Below, piece after piece: positions 8,650 to 17,531 of a stretch of DNA of 64,000 bases. The position numbers and the translations under genes are program-made. Source of the stretch: Streptomyces lomondensis (lineage in GTDB: Bacteria > Actinomycetota > Actinomycetes > Streptomycetales > Streptomycetaceae); the NCBI RefSeq assembly GCF_014651035.1, contig NZ_BMWC01000010.1, forward strand, positions 186,001-250,000, written 5' to 3'. The notes below the pieces were generated by a model, which was not told where the DNA came from, ran no database searches, and was given only the letters and a program-made list of their open reading frames with translations. Position 1 is the first letter of the stretch, and each line of letters starts with the position of its first letter.

Positions 8650-9094
8650 ACCCCCTCCAACGGGTCCGACGCACCCTTGGTTACGCTGCGGACGCGATGC
8701 GTGACTCTCTGTTCCCGCCTTCCCGGTGGCGGTCGGTTCACTCAGCGCCCGGGAGTGTCCAGGGTGGTGTGCTGGACGACGCGCGCCCCTGAGTGCATCG
8801 CTGCACCCGCTCCTGGTTGTCCTGTGTCAAGTGAATCGCGCGCAGCCGTACGTGAGTTCATTCGATGGGGTGGCGAATGGTGGCGTTTCCGTGTGAGCCG
8901 TGGCTGGACGGGTGATCGTAGGATTACTTTGTGTGCACGAGTCCTGGGGGCACATGCACTCGTGGGTATGCCGGAGGCAAGTCGGCTTTCCGTTCGAAGG
9001 GTGACAAGGGCCGGACGGACGGCCGTACGAACCGGCATGCTGATAGGGCTTGGCGCACTCGGCGACAAGTGGTCTCAGGGATGGGGGCGTTCCA
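8650..9094. other. Divergent intergenic region upstream of nsdA
   Basis: A 445-base gap between the minus-strand Prim-Pol gene and nsdA. Base composition is less GC-rich in the middle (8820-8940). A TAGGAT that could serve as a -10 element lies near 8924, but no matching -35 is evident. I see no convincing small gene or hairpin. Confidence 0.4.
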
Positions 9095-10591
9095 GTGAGC
9101 GGCAACGGCGGAAGCGGGACGAACGCTGCGAGCGCGACGCACCCTGACAAGCGCCCGAACGAGCTGCTCACCTCCTGGTTCGTGCGCAGCGGCTGGTCCA
9201 AGGGCGAGCTCGCCCGCCAGGTCAACCGCCGGGCCCGCCAGTTGGGCGCCAACCACATCTCCACGGACACCTCCCGCGTGCGCCGCTGGCTCGACGGCGA
9301 GAACCCCCGCGAGCCGATCCCCAAGATCCTGTCCGAGCTGTTCTCGGAGCGCTTCGGCGTCGTCGTCTCCGTCGAGGACCTGGGGCTGCGCACCGCGCGC
9401 CAGTCACCCTCGGCGACCGGCGTCGACCTGCCCTGGACGGGCCCGCAGACCGTGGCCCTGCTCAGCGAGTTCTCGCGCAGCGACCTGATGCTGGCGCGGC
9501 GCGGCTTCCTCGGGAGCTCGCTGGCCCTGTCCGCGGGCCCGGCCCTCATCGAGCCGATGCAGCGCTGGCTCGTCCCCTCGCCCCCGGCGCCGCGGTCCGA
9601 GCCCGACCCCGCGGCCGGTGCCGGGCGCGCCCGCGGCCGGCTCTCCAAGCCGGAACTGGACCTGCTGGAGTCCACGACGGTGATGTTCCGCCAGTGGGAC
9701 GCCCAGTGCGGCGGCGGCCTGCGCCGCAAGGCGGTCGTCGGCCAGCTGCACGAGGTGACCGACCTGCTCCAGGAGCCCCAGCCCGAGGCCACCACCCGGC
9801 GCCTGTTCAAGGTCGCCGCCGAACTCGCCGAGCTGGCCGGCTGGATGTCGTACGACATCGGGCTCCAGCCGACCGCGCAGAAGTACTTCGTCCTCGCGCT
9901 GCACGCCGCCAAGGAGGCCGGCGACCGGCCGCTGGGCTCCTACGTCCTGTCCAGCATGAGCCGCCAGATGATCCACCTCGGGCGGCCCGACGACGCCCTG
10001 GAGCTGATCCACCTCGCGCAGTACGGCAGCCGGGACTGCGCGAGCCCGCGCACCCAGTCGATGCTGTATGCGATGGAGGCCCGCGCCTACGCCAACATGG
10101 GGCAGCCCGGCAAGTGCAAGCGGGCGGTCCGAATGGCCGAGGACACCTTCGCCGAGGCCGACGAGTGGGACGAGCCGGACCCCGACTGGATCCGCTTCTT
10201 CTCCGAGGCCGAGCTGTACGGCGAGAACTCCCACTCGTACCGCGACCTGGCCTATGTGGCAGGCCGCAGCCCGACGTACGCCTCGCTGGCCGAGCCACTG
10301 ATGAAGCGAGCCGTGGAGCTGTTCGCCGAGGACGGCGAGCACCAGCGGTCGTATGCGCTGAACCTGATCGGGATGGCCACGGTGAACCTCCTCCAGCGCG
10401 AGCCCGAGCAGTGCACGGTCTTCGCTTCCCAGGCCATGCAGGTCGCCAAGAAGGTCCGCTCCGAGCGGGTCAACACTCGTATCCGAAAGACGGTCGACAC
10501 GGCCGCGCGCGACTTCGGCGACCTCGGCGAGGTCGTCGACCTCACCGAGCGGCTCGCCGCCGAGCTGCCCGAGACCGCCGAGGCGGTCTGA
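9095..10591 (+). CDS. nsdA: NsdA-like negative regulator of differentiation
   Basis: A 498-residue cytoplasmic regulator resembling NsdA, known in S. coelicolor to repress sporulation and antibiotic production. The N-terminus carries a helix-turn-helix-like DNA-binding part (RSGWSKGELARQVNRRAR and SRVRRWLDGENPREPIPK). Residues about 160-175 read LARRGFLGSSLALSAGPA, a twin-arginine-like hydrophobic stretch seen inside several Streptomyces regulators of this type. The remainder is a helical repeat (TPR-like) domain from about residue 230 to 480. The GTG at 9095 gives MSGNGGSGTNAA; no strong ribosome site is visible. The position between ftsY and amtB agrees with the S. coelicolor order as I remember it. 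Confidence 0.88.
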   Translation: MSGNGGSGTNAASATHPDKRPNELLTSWFVRSGWSKGELARQVNRRARQLGANHISTDTSRVRRWLDGENPREPIPKILSELFSERFGVVVSVEDLGLRTARQSPSATGVDLPWTGPQTVALLSEFSRSDLMLARRGFLGSSLALSAGPALIEPMQRWLVPSPPAPRSEPDPAAGAGRARGRLSKPELDLLESTTVMFRQWDAQCGGGLRRKAVVGQLHEVTDLLQEPQPEATTRRLFKVAAELAELAGWMSYDIGLQPTAQKYFVLALHAAKEAGDRPLGSYVLSSMSRQMIHLGRPDDALELIHLAQYGSRDCASPRTQSMLYAMEARAYANMGQPGKCKRAVRMAEDTFAEADEWDEPDPDWIRFFSEAELYGENSHSYRDLAYVAGRSPTYASLAEPLMKRAVELFAEDGEHQRSYALNLIGMATVNLLQREPEQCTVFASQAMQVAKKVRSERVNTRIRKTVDTAARDFGDLGEVVDLTERLAAELPETAEAV

Positions 10592-10925
10592 GCACCGTCC
10601 CAGCCCTGAACCCCGGCCGCGGCCGGCCCTCCCGAACTGCCCGACTCGGCTCCCCCATGCCAGGTCATCGGAAGGCCGACCGCGGCCGGCCCGTGTGTCC
10701 ACGGCCGCCCGGACCGAAGGTTGCGCCACGATAACGATCGGCGCGCCCGCAATCCGGCAGTTCATCGACGCGTAACACAGCAGGCGCCTTCGTCACGCCC
10801 GCGAAACAACGAGGGGCCTCCACCGAAACGGCGCTGCGCCAATCTCGTGGCGCATAACCGGCCCACCCCTCATTCCGCTCGAGGCTTCGCCCGCACGGGG
10901 CCGTACCAACGACGAGGAGACGCCG
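10592..10925. other. nsdA-amtB intergenic region
   Basis: A 334-base gap. After nsdA there is a palindrome-rich GGCCGCGGCC segment near 10613-10630 that could aid termination. The GlnR-like site lies at 10772-10807. A TGCGCCA/TGGCGCA inverted repeat (10835-10854) overlaps a possible -10 CATAAC (10852-10857). The amtB ribosome site GAGGAGA precedes the ATG at 10926. Confidence 0.5.
10772..10807 (+). promoter_or_regulatory. GlnR-type nitrogen regulator site
   Basis: GTAAC (10772-10776), GTCAC (10792-10796), exactly six bases, then GAAAC (10803-10807). The GTnAC-n6-GAAAC arrangement is the half-site pair known for GlnR in Streptomyces, and the downstream operon amtB-glnK-glnD is a classic GlnR target. 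The first GTAAC is not at ideal spacing. Confidence 0.65.
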
Positions 10926-12269
10926 ATGGCACCAGCCATCACCCTTGCCGCAGAAGCACCCAAGCTGTCTGCCGCCAACACAGGGTTCATGCTCATCTGT
11001 TCCGCCCTGGTGATGCTCATGACCCCGGGCCTGGCCTTCTTCTACGGAGGCATGGTCCGCGTCAAGAGCACCCTGAACATGCTGATGATGAGCTTCATCA
11101 GCCTCGGGATCGTCACCATCCTGTGGGTGCTGTACGGCTTCTCCATGGCGTTCGGCACCGACTCCGGCAGCCTCATCGGCTGGAACTCCGACTGGGTCGG
11201 CCTCAGCAACATCGGCCTGACCGAGCTGTGGGACGGCTACACCATCCCGGTGTTCGTGTTCCTGGTCTTCCAGCTGATGTTCGCGGTCCTCACACCCGCC
11301 CTGATCAGCGGTGCGCTCGCGGACCGCGTGAAGTTCAGCGCGTGGGCGCTGTTCATCGCCCTGTGGGCCACGGTCGTGTACTTCCCGGTCGCGCACTGGG
11401 TCTGGGGCGCCGGAGGCTGGGCCTTCGAGCTGGGCGTCATCGACTTCGCCGGTGGTACGGCGGTCCACATCAACGCCGGTGCCGCCGCGCTCGGCGTGAT
11501 CCTGGTCATCGGCAAGCGCGTCGGCTTCAAGAAGGACCCGATGCGCCCGCACAGCCTGCCGCTGGTCATGCTCGGCGCAGGGCTCCTGTGGTTCGGCTGG
11601 TTCGGCTTCAACGCCGGCTCCTGGCTCGGCAACGACGACGGTGTCGGCGCGCTGATGTTCGTCAACACGCAGATCGCCACCGCCGCTGCCATGCTGGCCT
11701 GGCTCGCCTACGAGAAGATCCGCCACGGCGCGTTCACCACGCTGGGCGCCGCCTCCGGCGCGGTCGCCGGTCTGGTCGCCATCACCCCCGCCGGTGGCGC
11801 GGTCTCCCCGCTCGGCGCGATCGCCGTCGGCGCCATCGCCGGTGTGCTGTGCGCCATGGCCGTCGGCCTGAAGTACAAGTTCGGCTACGACGACTCCCTC
11901 GACGTCGTCGGGGTCCACCTGGTCGGCGGTGTCGTCGGATCCCTGCTGATCGGCTTCTTCGCCAGCGGCAAGGGCCAGTCCGACGTCGCGGGCCTCTTCT
12001 ACGGCGGCGGCCTGACCCAGTTCTGGAAGCAGTGCGCCGGTGTCTTCGCGGTGCTCGCCTACTCCCTGATCGTCTCCGCGCTCCTCGCCTTCATCCTCGA
12101 CAAGACCATGGGCATGCGGGTCACCGAGGACGACGAGGTCGCCGGCATCGACCAGGCCGAGCACGCCGAGACCGCATACGACTTCAGCGGCGCCGGTGGC
12201 GGTGCCGCCAAGACCGCCGCCGTCGCGGCCGCAGTGGCCGGCGCCGAGAGCAAGAAGGTGGACGCATGA
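10926..12269 (+). CDS. amtB: Ammonium transporter AmtB
   Basis: Ammonium channel of the Amt/MEP/Rh family, 447 residues, about 11 membrane segments. Family motifs are visible: FFYGGMVRVKSTLNM early, DFAGGTAVHINAGAAALG (the Amt signature with the pore His), WFGWFGFNAGSW, and DVVGVHLVGGVVG with the second conserved His. The C-terminal cytoplasmic tail (GMRVTEDDEVAGIDQAEHAE) is the region that binds PII. The start has GAGGAGA a few bases upstream. The stop codon overlaps the glnK start (ATGA), so the two are translationally coupled. Expression is probably controlled by the GlnR-like site upstream. Confidence 0.96.
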   Translation: MAPAITLAAEAPKLSAANTGFMLICSALVMLMTPGLAFFYGGMVRVKSTLNMLMMSFISLGIVTILWVLYGFSMAFGTDSGSLIGWNSDWVGLSNIGLTELWDGYTIPVFVFLVFQLMFAVLTPALISGALADRVKFSAWALFIALWATVVYFPVAHWVWGAGGWAFELGVIDFAGGTAVHINAGAAALGVILVIGKRVGFKKDPMRPHSLPLVMLGAGLLWFGWFGFNAGSWLGNDDGVGALMFVNTQIATAAAMLAWLAYEKIRHGAFTTLGAASGAVAGLVAITPAGGAVSPLGAIAVGAIAGVLCAMAVGLKYKFGYDDSLDVVGVHLVGGVVGSLLIGFFASGKGQSDVAGLFYGGGLTQFWKQCAGVFAVLAYSLIVSALLAFILDKTMGMRVTEDDEVAGIDQAEHAETAYDFSGAGGGAAKTAAVAAAVAGAESKKVDA

Positions 12270-12604
12270 AGCTCATCACCGCCGTCGTGAAGCCGCACCG
12301 GCTCGACGAGATCAAGGAGGCCCTCCAGGCCTTCGGCGTACACGGCCTGACGGTCACCGAGGCCAGCGGCTACGGTCGTCAGCGGGGCCACACCGAGGTC
12401 TACCGGGGTGCCGAGTACACCGTCGACCTGGTCCCCAAGATCCGCATCGAGGTCCTGGTCGAGGACGACGACGCCGAGCAGCTGATCGACGTCGTGGTCA
12501 AGGCGGCCCGCACCGGCAAGATCGGTGACGGCAAGGTGTGGTCCATCCCGGTCGACACGGCCGTACGGGTCCGGACCGGCGAGCGCGGTCCGGACGCGCT
12601 CTGA
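12266..12604 (+). CDS. glnK: Nitrogen regulatory PII protein GlnK
   Basis: PII signal protein of 112 residues that senses ATP/ADP and 2-oxoglutarate and blocks AmtB when nitrogen is plentiful. The N-terminus MKLITAVVKPHRLDEIKEAL and the T-loop with Tyr51 (TEVYRGAEYTVDLVPK) are typical; the C-terminal signature TGKIGDGKVWSIPVD is present. In Streptomyces Tyr51 is known to be adenylylated by GlnD rather than uridylylated. The start overlaps the amtB stop by four bases; glnD follows after 28 bases. Confidence 0.97.
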   Translation: MKLITAVVKPHRLDEIKEALQAFGVHGLTVTEASGYGRQRGHTEVYRGAEYTVDLVPKIRIEVLVEDDDAEQLIDVVVKAARTGKIGDGKVWSIPVDTAVRVRTGERGPDAL

Positions 12605-12632
12605 GGCAGGAAAACAGAACAGGAGTCGCTGG

Positions 12633-15080
12633 GTGACGGGTACGGACGTGCAGAAGGAAGCAGAGGACTCGGGACCCAGCGGCTACGCGGCGGCCCGGCT
12701 GCGTCTCCTCACCGAGGAGGCGCGGTCCGGGCCGCCGCGCCGTGCGGCCCTGGCCGAACTGACCGACGACTGGCTCTCCGGCCTGTTCAGCGCGGGCGCC
12801 GAGGGACTGCGCGGGGCCTCTCTCGTCGCCGTGGGCGGCTACGGCCGCGGTGAGCTGTCCCCCCGCAGCGACCTGGACCTGCTCCTGCTGCACGACGGCA
12901 GCGACACCAAGGCGGTCGCCGCCCTCGCCGACCGGCTCTGGTACCCGGTGTGGGACCTGGGCCTGGCCCTCGACCACTCCGTCCGCACGCCCGCCGAGGC
13001 CCGCAAGACGGCCGGCGAGGACCTCAAGGTGCAACTCGGCCTGCTGGACGCCCGGCACATCGCCGGCGACCTGGGCCTCACCGCCGGGCTGCGGACGGCC
13101 GTGCTGGCCGACTGGCGCAACCAGGCGCCCAAGCGCCTCCCCGAACTCCAGGAACTGTGCGCCGAGCGCGCCGAGCGGCAGGGCGAGCTGCAGTACCTGC
13201 TGGAGCCCGACCTGAAGGAGGCCCGCGGCGGGCTGCGCGACGCCACCGCCCTGCGCGCCGTCGCCGCCTCCTGGCTCGCCGACGCCCCGCGCGAGGGCCT
13301 CGCCGACGCCCGGCGCCGCCTCCTCGACGTACGCGACGCCCTGCACCTGGCCACCGGACGGGCGACCGACCGGCTCGCCCTCCAGGAGCAGGACCAGGTC
13401 GCCGCCGAACTCGGCCTGCTCGACGCGGACACGCTGTTGCGGCAGGTGTACGAGGCGGCGCGGCTCGTCTCGTACGCCAGTGACGTCACCTGGCGCGAGG
13501 TGGGGCGCGTGCTGCGGTCGCGCGCCGTGCGGCCCCGGCTGCGCGCCATGCTGGGCGGCGGGAAACCGGCCCCGGAACGGTCGCCCCTGGCGGAGGGCGT
13601 GGTGGAGCAGGACGGCGAGGTGGTGCTCGCCCGTGCCGCGCGCCCCGAGCGCGACCCCGTCCTGCCCCTGCGCGCCGCGGCCGCCGCCGCGCAGGCCGGA
13701 CTCCCGCTCTCCCTGCACGCCGTACGGCGCATGGCGGCCACCGTGCGCCCGATCCCCACGCCCTGGCCCGCCGAGGCACGCGAACAGCTCGTGACCCTGC
13801 TCGGCTCCGGCCGCCCGACCATCGAGGTCTGGGAGGCACTGGAGGCCGAGGGGCTGATCACCCGGCTGCTGCCCGACTGGGAGCGGGTGCGCTGCCGGCC
13901 GCAGCGCAACGCCGTGCACATCTGGACCGTCGACCGGCACCTCATCGAGACCGCCGTGCGCGCCTCCGAGTTCACCCGCCGGGTCAGCCGCCCCGACCTG
14001 CTGCTGGTCGCCGCGCTGCTGCACGACATCGGCAAGGGCTGGCCCGGCGACCACTCGGTGGCCGGCGAGATCATCGCCAAGGACGTCGCCGCCCGCATCG
14101 GCTTCGACCGCCACGACGTGACCGTCATCGCCACCCTCGTACGCCACCACCTGCTGCTCATCGAGACGGCCACCCGGCGTGACCTGGAGGACCCGGCCAC
14201 CGTGCGCGCGGTCGCCGAGGCCGTCGGCTCCCCGGGCACCCTGGAACTGCTGCACGCACTCACCGAGGCCGACGCCCTGGCCACCGGCCCGGCCGCCTGG
14301 TCGTCCTGGCGCGGGTCGCTCGTCGCCGACCTGGTCAAACGGGTCTCGGCGGTGCTCGCCGGGGACGCCCCGGACGACCCCGAGGAGGCCGCGCCGACCG
14401 CCGAGCAGGAGCGGCTCGCCATCGAGGCCGTCGCGACCGGCAGCCCGGTGCTCGCCCTGCGGGCCCAGACCGAGCCGCCCGCCGGGCAGGAGCCGTCCGG
14501 CGACCCCGAGCCGCTGGGCGTGGAACTGCTCATCGCCGTGCCCGACCAGCCGGGCGTGCTGCCCGCGGTGGCCGGTGTCCTCGCCATGCACCGGCTGACC
14601 GTACGGACCGCCGAACTGCGGTCCCTGACCCTCCCGGACGGCGTCGACGGCTCCGTCCTGCTGCTGGACTGGCGGGTGGCGGCCGAGTACGGCTCCCTGC
14701 CGCAGGCCGCCCGCCTGCGCGCGGACCTCGTCCGGGCCCTGGACGGCTCCCTGGACATCGCCGGCCGCCTCGCCGAACGGGACGCGGCCTATCCGCGCCG
14801 CCGGGGTGTGGTCGCCCCGCCGCCGAGGGTGTCGGTCCACCCGGCCGCCTCCCGGCTGGCCACGGTCATCGAGGTCCGCTCCCAGGACGCACCCGGCCTG
14901 CTGTTCCGCATCGGCCGCGCCCTGGAGGACGCGAGCGTCCAGGTGCGCAGCGCGCACGTCTCCACGCTCGGCGCCAACGCCGTGGACGCCTTTTACGTGA
15001 CCGGCCCGGAGGGCGCTCCGCTGCCCGGCGACGAGGCGGCGGCGGTGGCGCGGAAGCTGGAGGAGACACTGCGTGGGTGA
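12633..15080 (+). CDS. glnD: PII nucleotidyltransferase GlnD
   Basis: Bifunctional enzyme of 815 residues that modifies and demodifies GlnK. Order of domains: nucleotidyltransferase (about residues 60-200, with GGYGRGELSPRSDLDLLLLH), a helical linker, an HD phosphohydrolase (about 430-560, with LLHDIGKGWPGDHSVAGEI), and two C-terminal ACT regions (about 625-700 and 740-815), the second starting at TVIEVRSQDAPGLLFRIG, that probably sense glutamine. The GTG at 12633 is chosen for the AGGAG at 12621-12625. It is the last gene of the amtB-glnK-glnD operon; ffh starts 83 bases later. In actinobacteria the expected reaction is adenylylation of PII. Confidence 0.95.
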   Translation: MTGTDVQKEAEDSGPSGYAAARLRLLTEEARSGPPRRAALAELTDDWLSGLFSAGAEGLRGASLVAVGGYGRGELSPRSDLDLLLLHDGSDTKAVAALADRLWYPVWDLGLALDHSVRTPAEARKTAGEDLKVQLGLLDARHIAGDLGLTAGLRTAVLADWRNQAPKRLPELQELCAERAERQGELQYLLEPDLKEARGGLRDATALRAVAASWLADAPREGLADARRRLLDVRDALHLATGRATDRLALQEQDQVAAELGLLDADTLLRQVYEAARLVSYASDVTWREVGRVLRSRAVRPRLRAMLGGGKPAPERSPLAEGVVEQDGEVVLARAARPERDPVLPLRAAAAAAQAGLPLSLHAVRRMAATVRPIPTPWPAEAREQLVTLLGSGRPTIEVWEALEAEGLITRLLPDWERVRCRPQRNAVHIWTVDRHLIETAVRASEFTRRVSRPDLLLVAALLHDIGKGWPGDHSVAGEIIAKDVAARIGFDRHDVTVIATLVRHHLLLIETATRRDLEDPATVRAVAEAVGSPGTLELLHALTEADALATGPAAWSSWRGSLVADLVKRVSAVLAGDAPDDPEEAAPTAEQERLAIEAVATGSPVLALRAQTEPPAGQEPSGDPEPLGVELLIAVPDQPGVLPAVAGVLAMHRLTVRTAELRSLTLPDGVDGSVLLLDWRVAAEYGSLPQAARLRADLVRALDGSLDIAGRLAERDAAYPRRRGVVAPPPRVSVHPAASRLATVIEVRSQDAPGLLFRIGRALEDASVQVRSAHVSTLGANAVDAFYVTGPEGAPLPGDEAAAVARKLEETLRG

Positions 15081-15163
15081 GGCCGACCCGGCGACTTGTC
15101 ACGCCGGGATACCCTGGAGGGCGATTCCCCAGTCTGTCTCCGACCCCGAGGACCGCGAGCGCC

Positions 15164-16711
15164 GTGTTCGATACTCTTTCCGATCGCCTCTCAGCGACCT
15201 TCAAGAACCTGCGCGGCAAGGGACGGCTCTCCGAGGCGGACATCGACGCCACGGCGCGCGAGATCCGGATCGCGCTCCTCGAGGCGGACGTGGCGCTTCC
15301 GGTCGTCCGGACGTTCATCAAGAACGTCAAGGAGCGCGCCCTCGGCGCCGAGGTCTCCAAGGCGCTGAACCCGGCCCAGCAGGTCCTCAAGATCGTCAAC
15401 GAGGAACTGGTCACCATCCTCGGCGGCGAGACCCGGCGCCTGCGCTTCGCCAAGCAGCCGCCCACCGTGATCATGCTGGCGGGTCTCCAGGGTGCCGGTA
15501 AGACCACCCTCGCGGGCAAGCTCGGCCGCTGGCTGAAGGAGCAGGGCCACTCGCCGCTGCTGGTCGCCTGTGACCTACAGCGCCCGAACGCCGTCAACCA
15601 GCTCAGCGTCGTCGCCGAGCGCGCCGGCGTCGCCGTCTACGCGCCGGAGCCGGGCAACGGCGTGGGCGACCCGGTCAAGGTCGCCAAGGACTCGATCGAC
15701 TTCGCGAAGTCGAAGGTCCACGACATCGTCATCGTCGACACCGCCGGCCGCCTCGGCATCGACCAGGAAATGATGCAGCAGGCCGCGGACATCCGCGACG
15801 CGGTCTCCCCGGACGAGATCCTGTTCGTCGTCGACGCCATGATCGGCCAGGACGCCGTCAACACCGCCGAGGCCTTCCGCGACGGCGTCGGCTTCGACGG
15901 TGTGGTGCTCTCCAAGCTCGACGGCGACGCCCGCGGTGGTGCCGCCCTGTCGATCCGGCAGATCACCGGCAAGCCGATCATGTTCGCGTCGAACGGCGAG
16001 AAGCTCGACGACTTCGACGCCTTCCACCCGGACCGGATGGCCTCCCGCATCCTCGACATGGGTGACCTGCTCACCCTGATCGAGCAGGCGGAGAAGACGT
16101 TCGACCAGGCCGAAGCCCAGAAGATGGCCGAGAAGCTGGCCTCCAAGAAGGGCCAGGACTTCACCCTCGACGACTTCCTGGCCCAGATGGAGCAGGTCAG
16201 GAAGATGGGCAGCATCAGCAAGCTGCTCGGCATGCTCCCGGGCATGGGCCAGATGAAGGACCAGATCAACAACCTCGACGAGCGGGACGTCGACCGCACG
16301 GCGGCCATCATCAAGTCGATGACCCCGGGCGAGCGCCAGGACCCGACGATCATCAACGGCTCGCGCCGCGCCCGTATCGCGCGGGGTTCCGGTGTCGAGG
16401 TCAGCGCGGTGAAGAACCTGGTCGAGCGGTTCTTCGAGGCCCGCAAGATGATGTCCCGCATGGCCCAGGGCGGCATGCCGGGGATGCCCGGGATGCCGGG
16501 CATGGGCGGCGGTCCCGGCCGGGCGAAGAAGAAGCAGAAGCAGGCCAAGGGCAAGCAGCGCTCCGGCAACCCGATGAAGCGCAAGCAGCAGGAGCAGGAG
16601 GCCGCCGCCCGCCGCGCGGCCGCCGCCGAGGCCGGAGGCGCCTTCGGGCTGCCGCAGCAGGGCGGCAAGGACTTCGAACTGCCGGACGAGTTCAAGAAGT
16701 TCATGGGCTGA
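15164..16711 (+). CDS. ffh: Signal recognition particle GTPase Ffh
   Basis: SRP54-type protein, 515 residues, which binds the SRP RNA and signal peptides of nascent chains. N domain at about residues 1-95, G domain with GLQGAGKTTLAGKLG (P-loop), DTAGRLGID and SKLDGDARGGAALS, then the Met-rich M domain from about residue 300 (GSISKLLGMLPGMGQM). The C-terminus is basic and carries a short Met-Pro-Gly repeat (GMPGMPGMPGMGGG) before a Lys-rich tail. The GTG at 15164 gives the expected start MFDTLSDRLSATFKNLRGKG; the frame is open to 15077 but without homology. It ends at a strong terminator. Confidence 0.97.
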   Translation: MFDTLSDRLSATFKNLRGKGRLSEADIDATAREIRIALLEADVALPVVRTFIKNVKERALGAEVSKALNPAQQVLKIVNEELVTILGGETRRLRFAKQPPTVIMLAGLQGAGKTTLAGKLGRWLKEQGHSPLLVACDLQRPNAVNQLSVVAERAGVAVYAPEPGNGVGDPVKVAKDSIDFAKSKVHDIVIVDTAGRLGIDQEMMQQAADIRDAVSPDEILFVVDAMIGQDAVNTAEAFRDGVGFDGVVLSKLDGDARGGAALSIRQITGKPIMFASNGEKLDDFDAFHPDRMASRILDMGDLLTLIEQAEKTFDQAEAQKMAEKLASKKGQDFTLDDFLAQMEQVRKMGSISKLLGMLPGMGQMKDQINNLDERDVDRTAAIIKSMTPGERQDPTIINGSRRARIARGSGVEVSAVKNLVERFFEARKMMSRMAQGGMPGMPGMPGMGGGPGRAKKKQKQAKGKQRSGNPMKRKQQEQEAAARRAAAAEAGGAFGLPQQGGKDFELPDEFKKFMG

Positions 16712-16736
16712 CGCCGGCCCGTCCCGCACAACGGCG

Positions 16737-16773
16737 CTGAGGGCGCCCCCTTGCGCGAAGGGGGCGCCCTCAG
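16737..16773. terminator. Perfect 16-bp bidirectional terminator
   Basis: ctgagggcgccccctt (16737-16752), five-base loop, exact complement to 16773. It lies between the converging ffh and lipoprotein genes. Confidence 0.9.
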
Positions 16774-16788
16774 TGGTCCGCCGGTCGG

Positions 16789-17391
16789 TCAGCCGTTCGG
16801 GAACTTCCAGATGTACGGCTCGCCGTCCTCCTCGGACCAGTGCACCTCGATGCTCTTGGCGTTCGCCGGGACCACATAGGTCTCGCAGAAGACATGGCTC
16901 TCGCCCTGCTTCCAGCTCTCGACGTCGTACGGGTCCTCGCAGCCCGGGGCGTCCTCGGACGCGCCGATGAGGACGCTGCCGCGCTGTCCGTCGGCGAAGA
17001 CCGTGGTGGCGTCGTGCACGTCGGAGCCGTCGGTGAGGGCGGGCCCGCCCTTGTGCGTGTACTTCACATGCGCGACGGCCAGCACCTTGCCCTTGACCTT
17101 GTCCGGCTCGGAAACGGCCTTGGCGGCCTCCGCCTCGGTGCCCAGGTCGACCTTCTGCGCCAGGACCTCGTAGGTGACCTCGCCCGGGTCCTCGGCGACC
17201 TTGCCCGTGGCGCTCTCGCCGGTCCCCAGCTCGCCGCCGGAGGTCGGCTCCGGCGACGGGGAGGCCTTGGCCTGGGCGGTGGCCGCGCTCTTCGCGTCCG
17301 CCGTGTCGTCGCCGCCACCGCAGGCGGTGAGCGTCAGGGCGAGAACGGCGACGGGCGCGACGAGGCGCAGCGCGGTCTTGTGGTGCGGCAA
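16789..17391 (-). CDS. Putative secreted lipoprotein
   Basis: A 200-residue exported lipoprotein of unknown role. The signal peptide runs LRLVAPVAVLALTLTACGGG, with the lipobox LTAC; the Cys becomes the lipidated N-terminus. A Ser/Pro/Thr-rich spacer (ASPSPEPTSGGELG) follows, then a domain of about 120 residues with two Cys (GCEDPYD and VFCETY) that may form a disulphide. That domain resembles DUF4352-type beta domains in layout, but this is a guess. The start is uncertain: the TTG at 17391 has AGGAG seven bases upstream and gives a normal-length signal peptide, whereas the frame extends another 16 codons without a ribosome site. It is downstream of the methyltransferase on the same strand, separated by a terminator. 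Confidence 0.75.
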   Translation of the reverse strand: MPHHKTALRLVAPVAVLALTLTACGGGDDTADAKSAATAQAKASPSPEPTSGGELGTGESATGKVAEDPGEVTYEVLAQKVDLGTEAEAAKAVSEPDKVKGKVLAVAHVKYTHKGGPALTDGSDVHDATTVFADGQRGSVLIGASEDAPGCEDPYDVESWKQGESHVFCETYVVPANAKSIEVHWSEEDGEPYIWKFPNG

Positions 17392-17470
17392 AACAACTCT
17401 CCTGTATGCAGATGTGTAGTCCCCCGAGCGGTGGATCACCCTAAGCGTTCAAGATCCACTTGGCGAAACG

Positions 17471-17492
17471 AAAAGCACCCCATGGTGCTTTC
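17471..17492 (-). terminator. Intrinsic terminator of methyltransferase gene
   Basis: AAAGCACC, four-base loop, GGTGCTTT, a compact perfect 8-bp hairpin with flanking A/T, just downstream of the minus-strand methyltransferase and upstream of the lipoprotein gene. Confidence 0.75.
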
Positions 17493-17531
17493 TTCACGCC
17501 ATTCACACCTGCATCGAACAAGAGAGGCCAG

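Noticed and set aside
12498..14957. An 819-codon minus-strand open frame opposite glnD.
   Set aside because: Antisense shadow of a strongly conserved gene; Gly/Arg/His-rich without domains.
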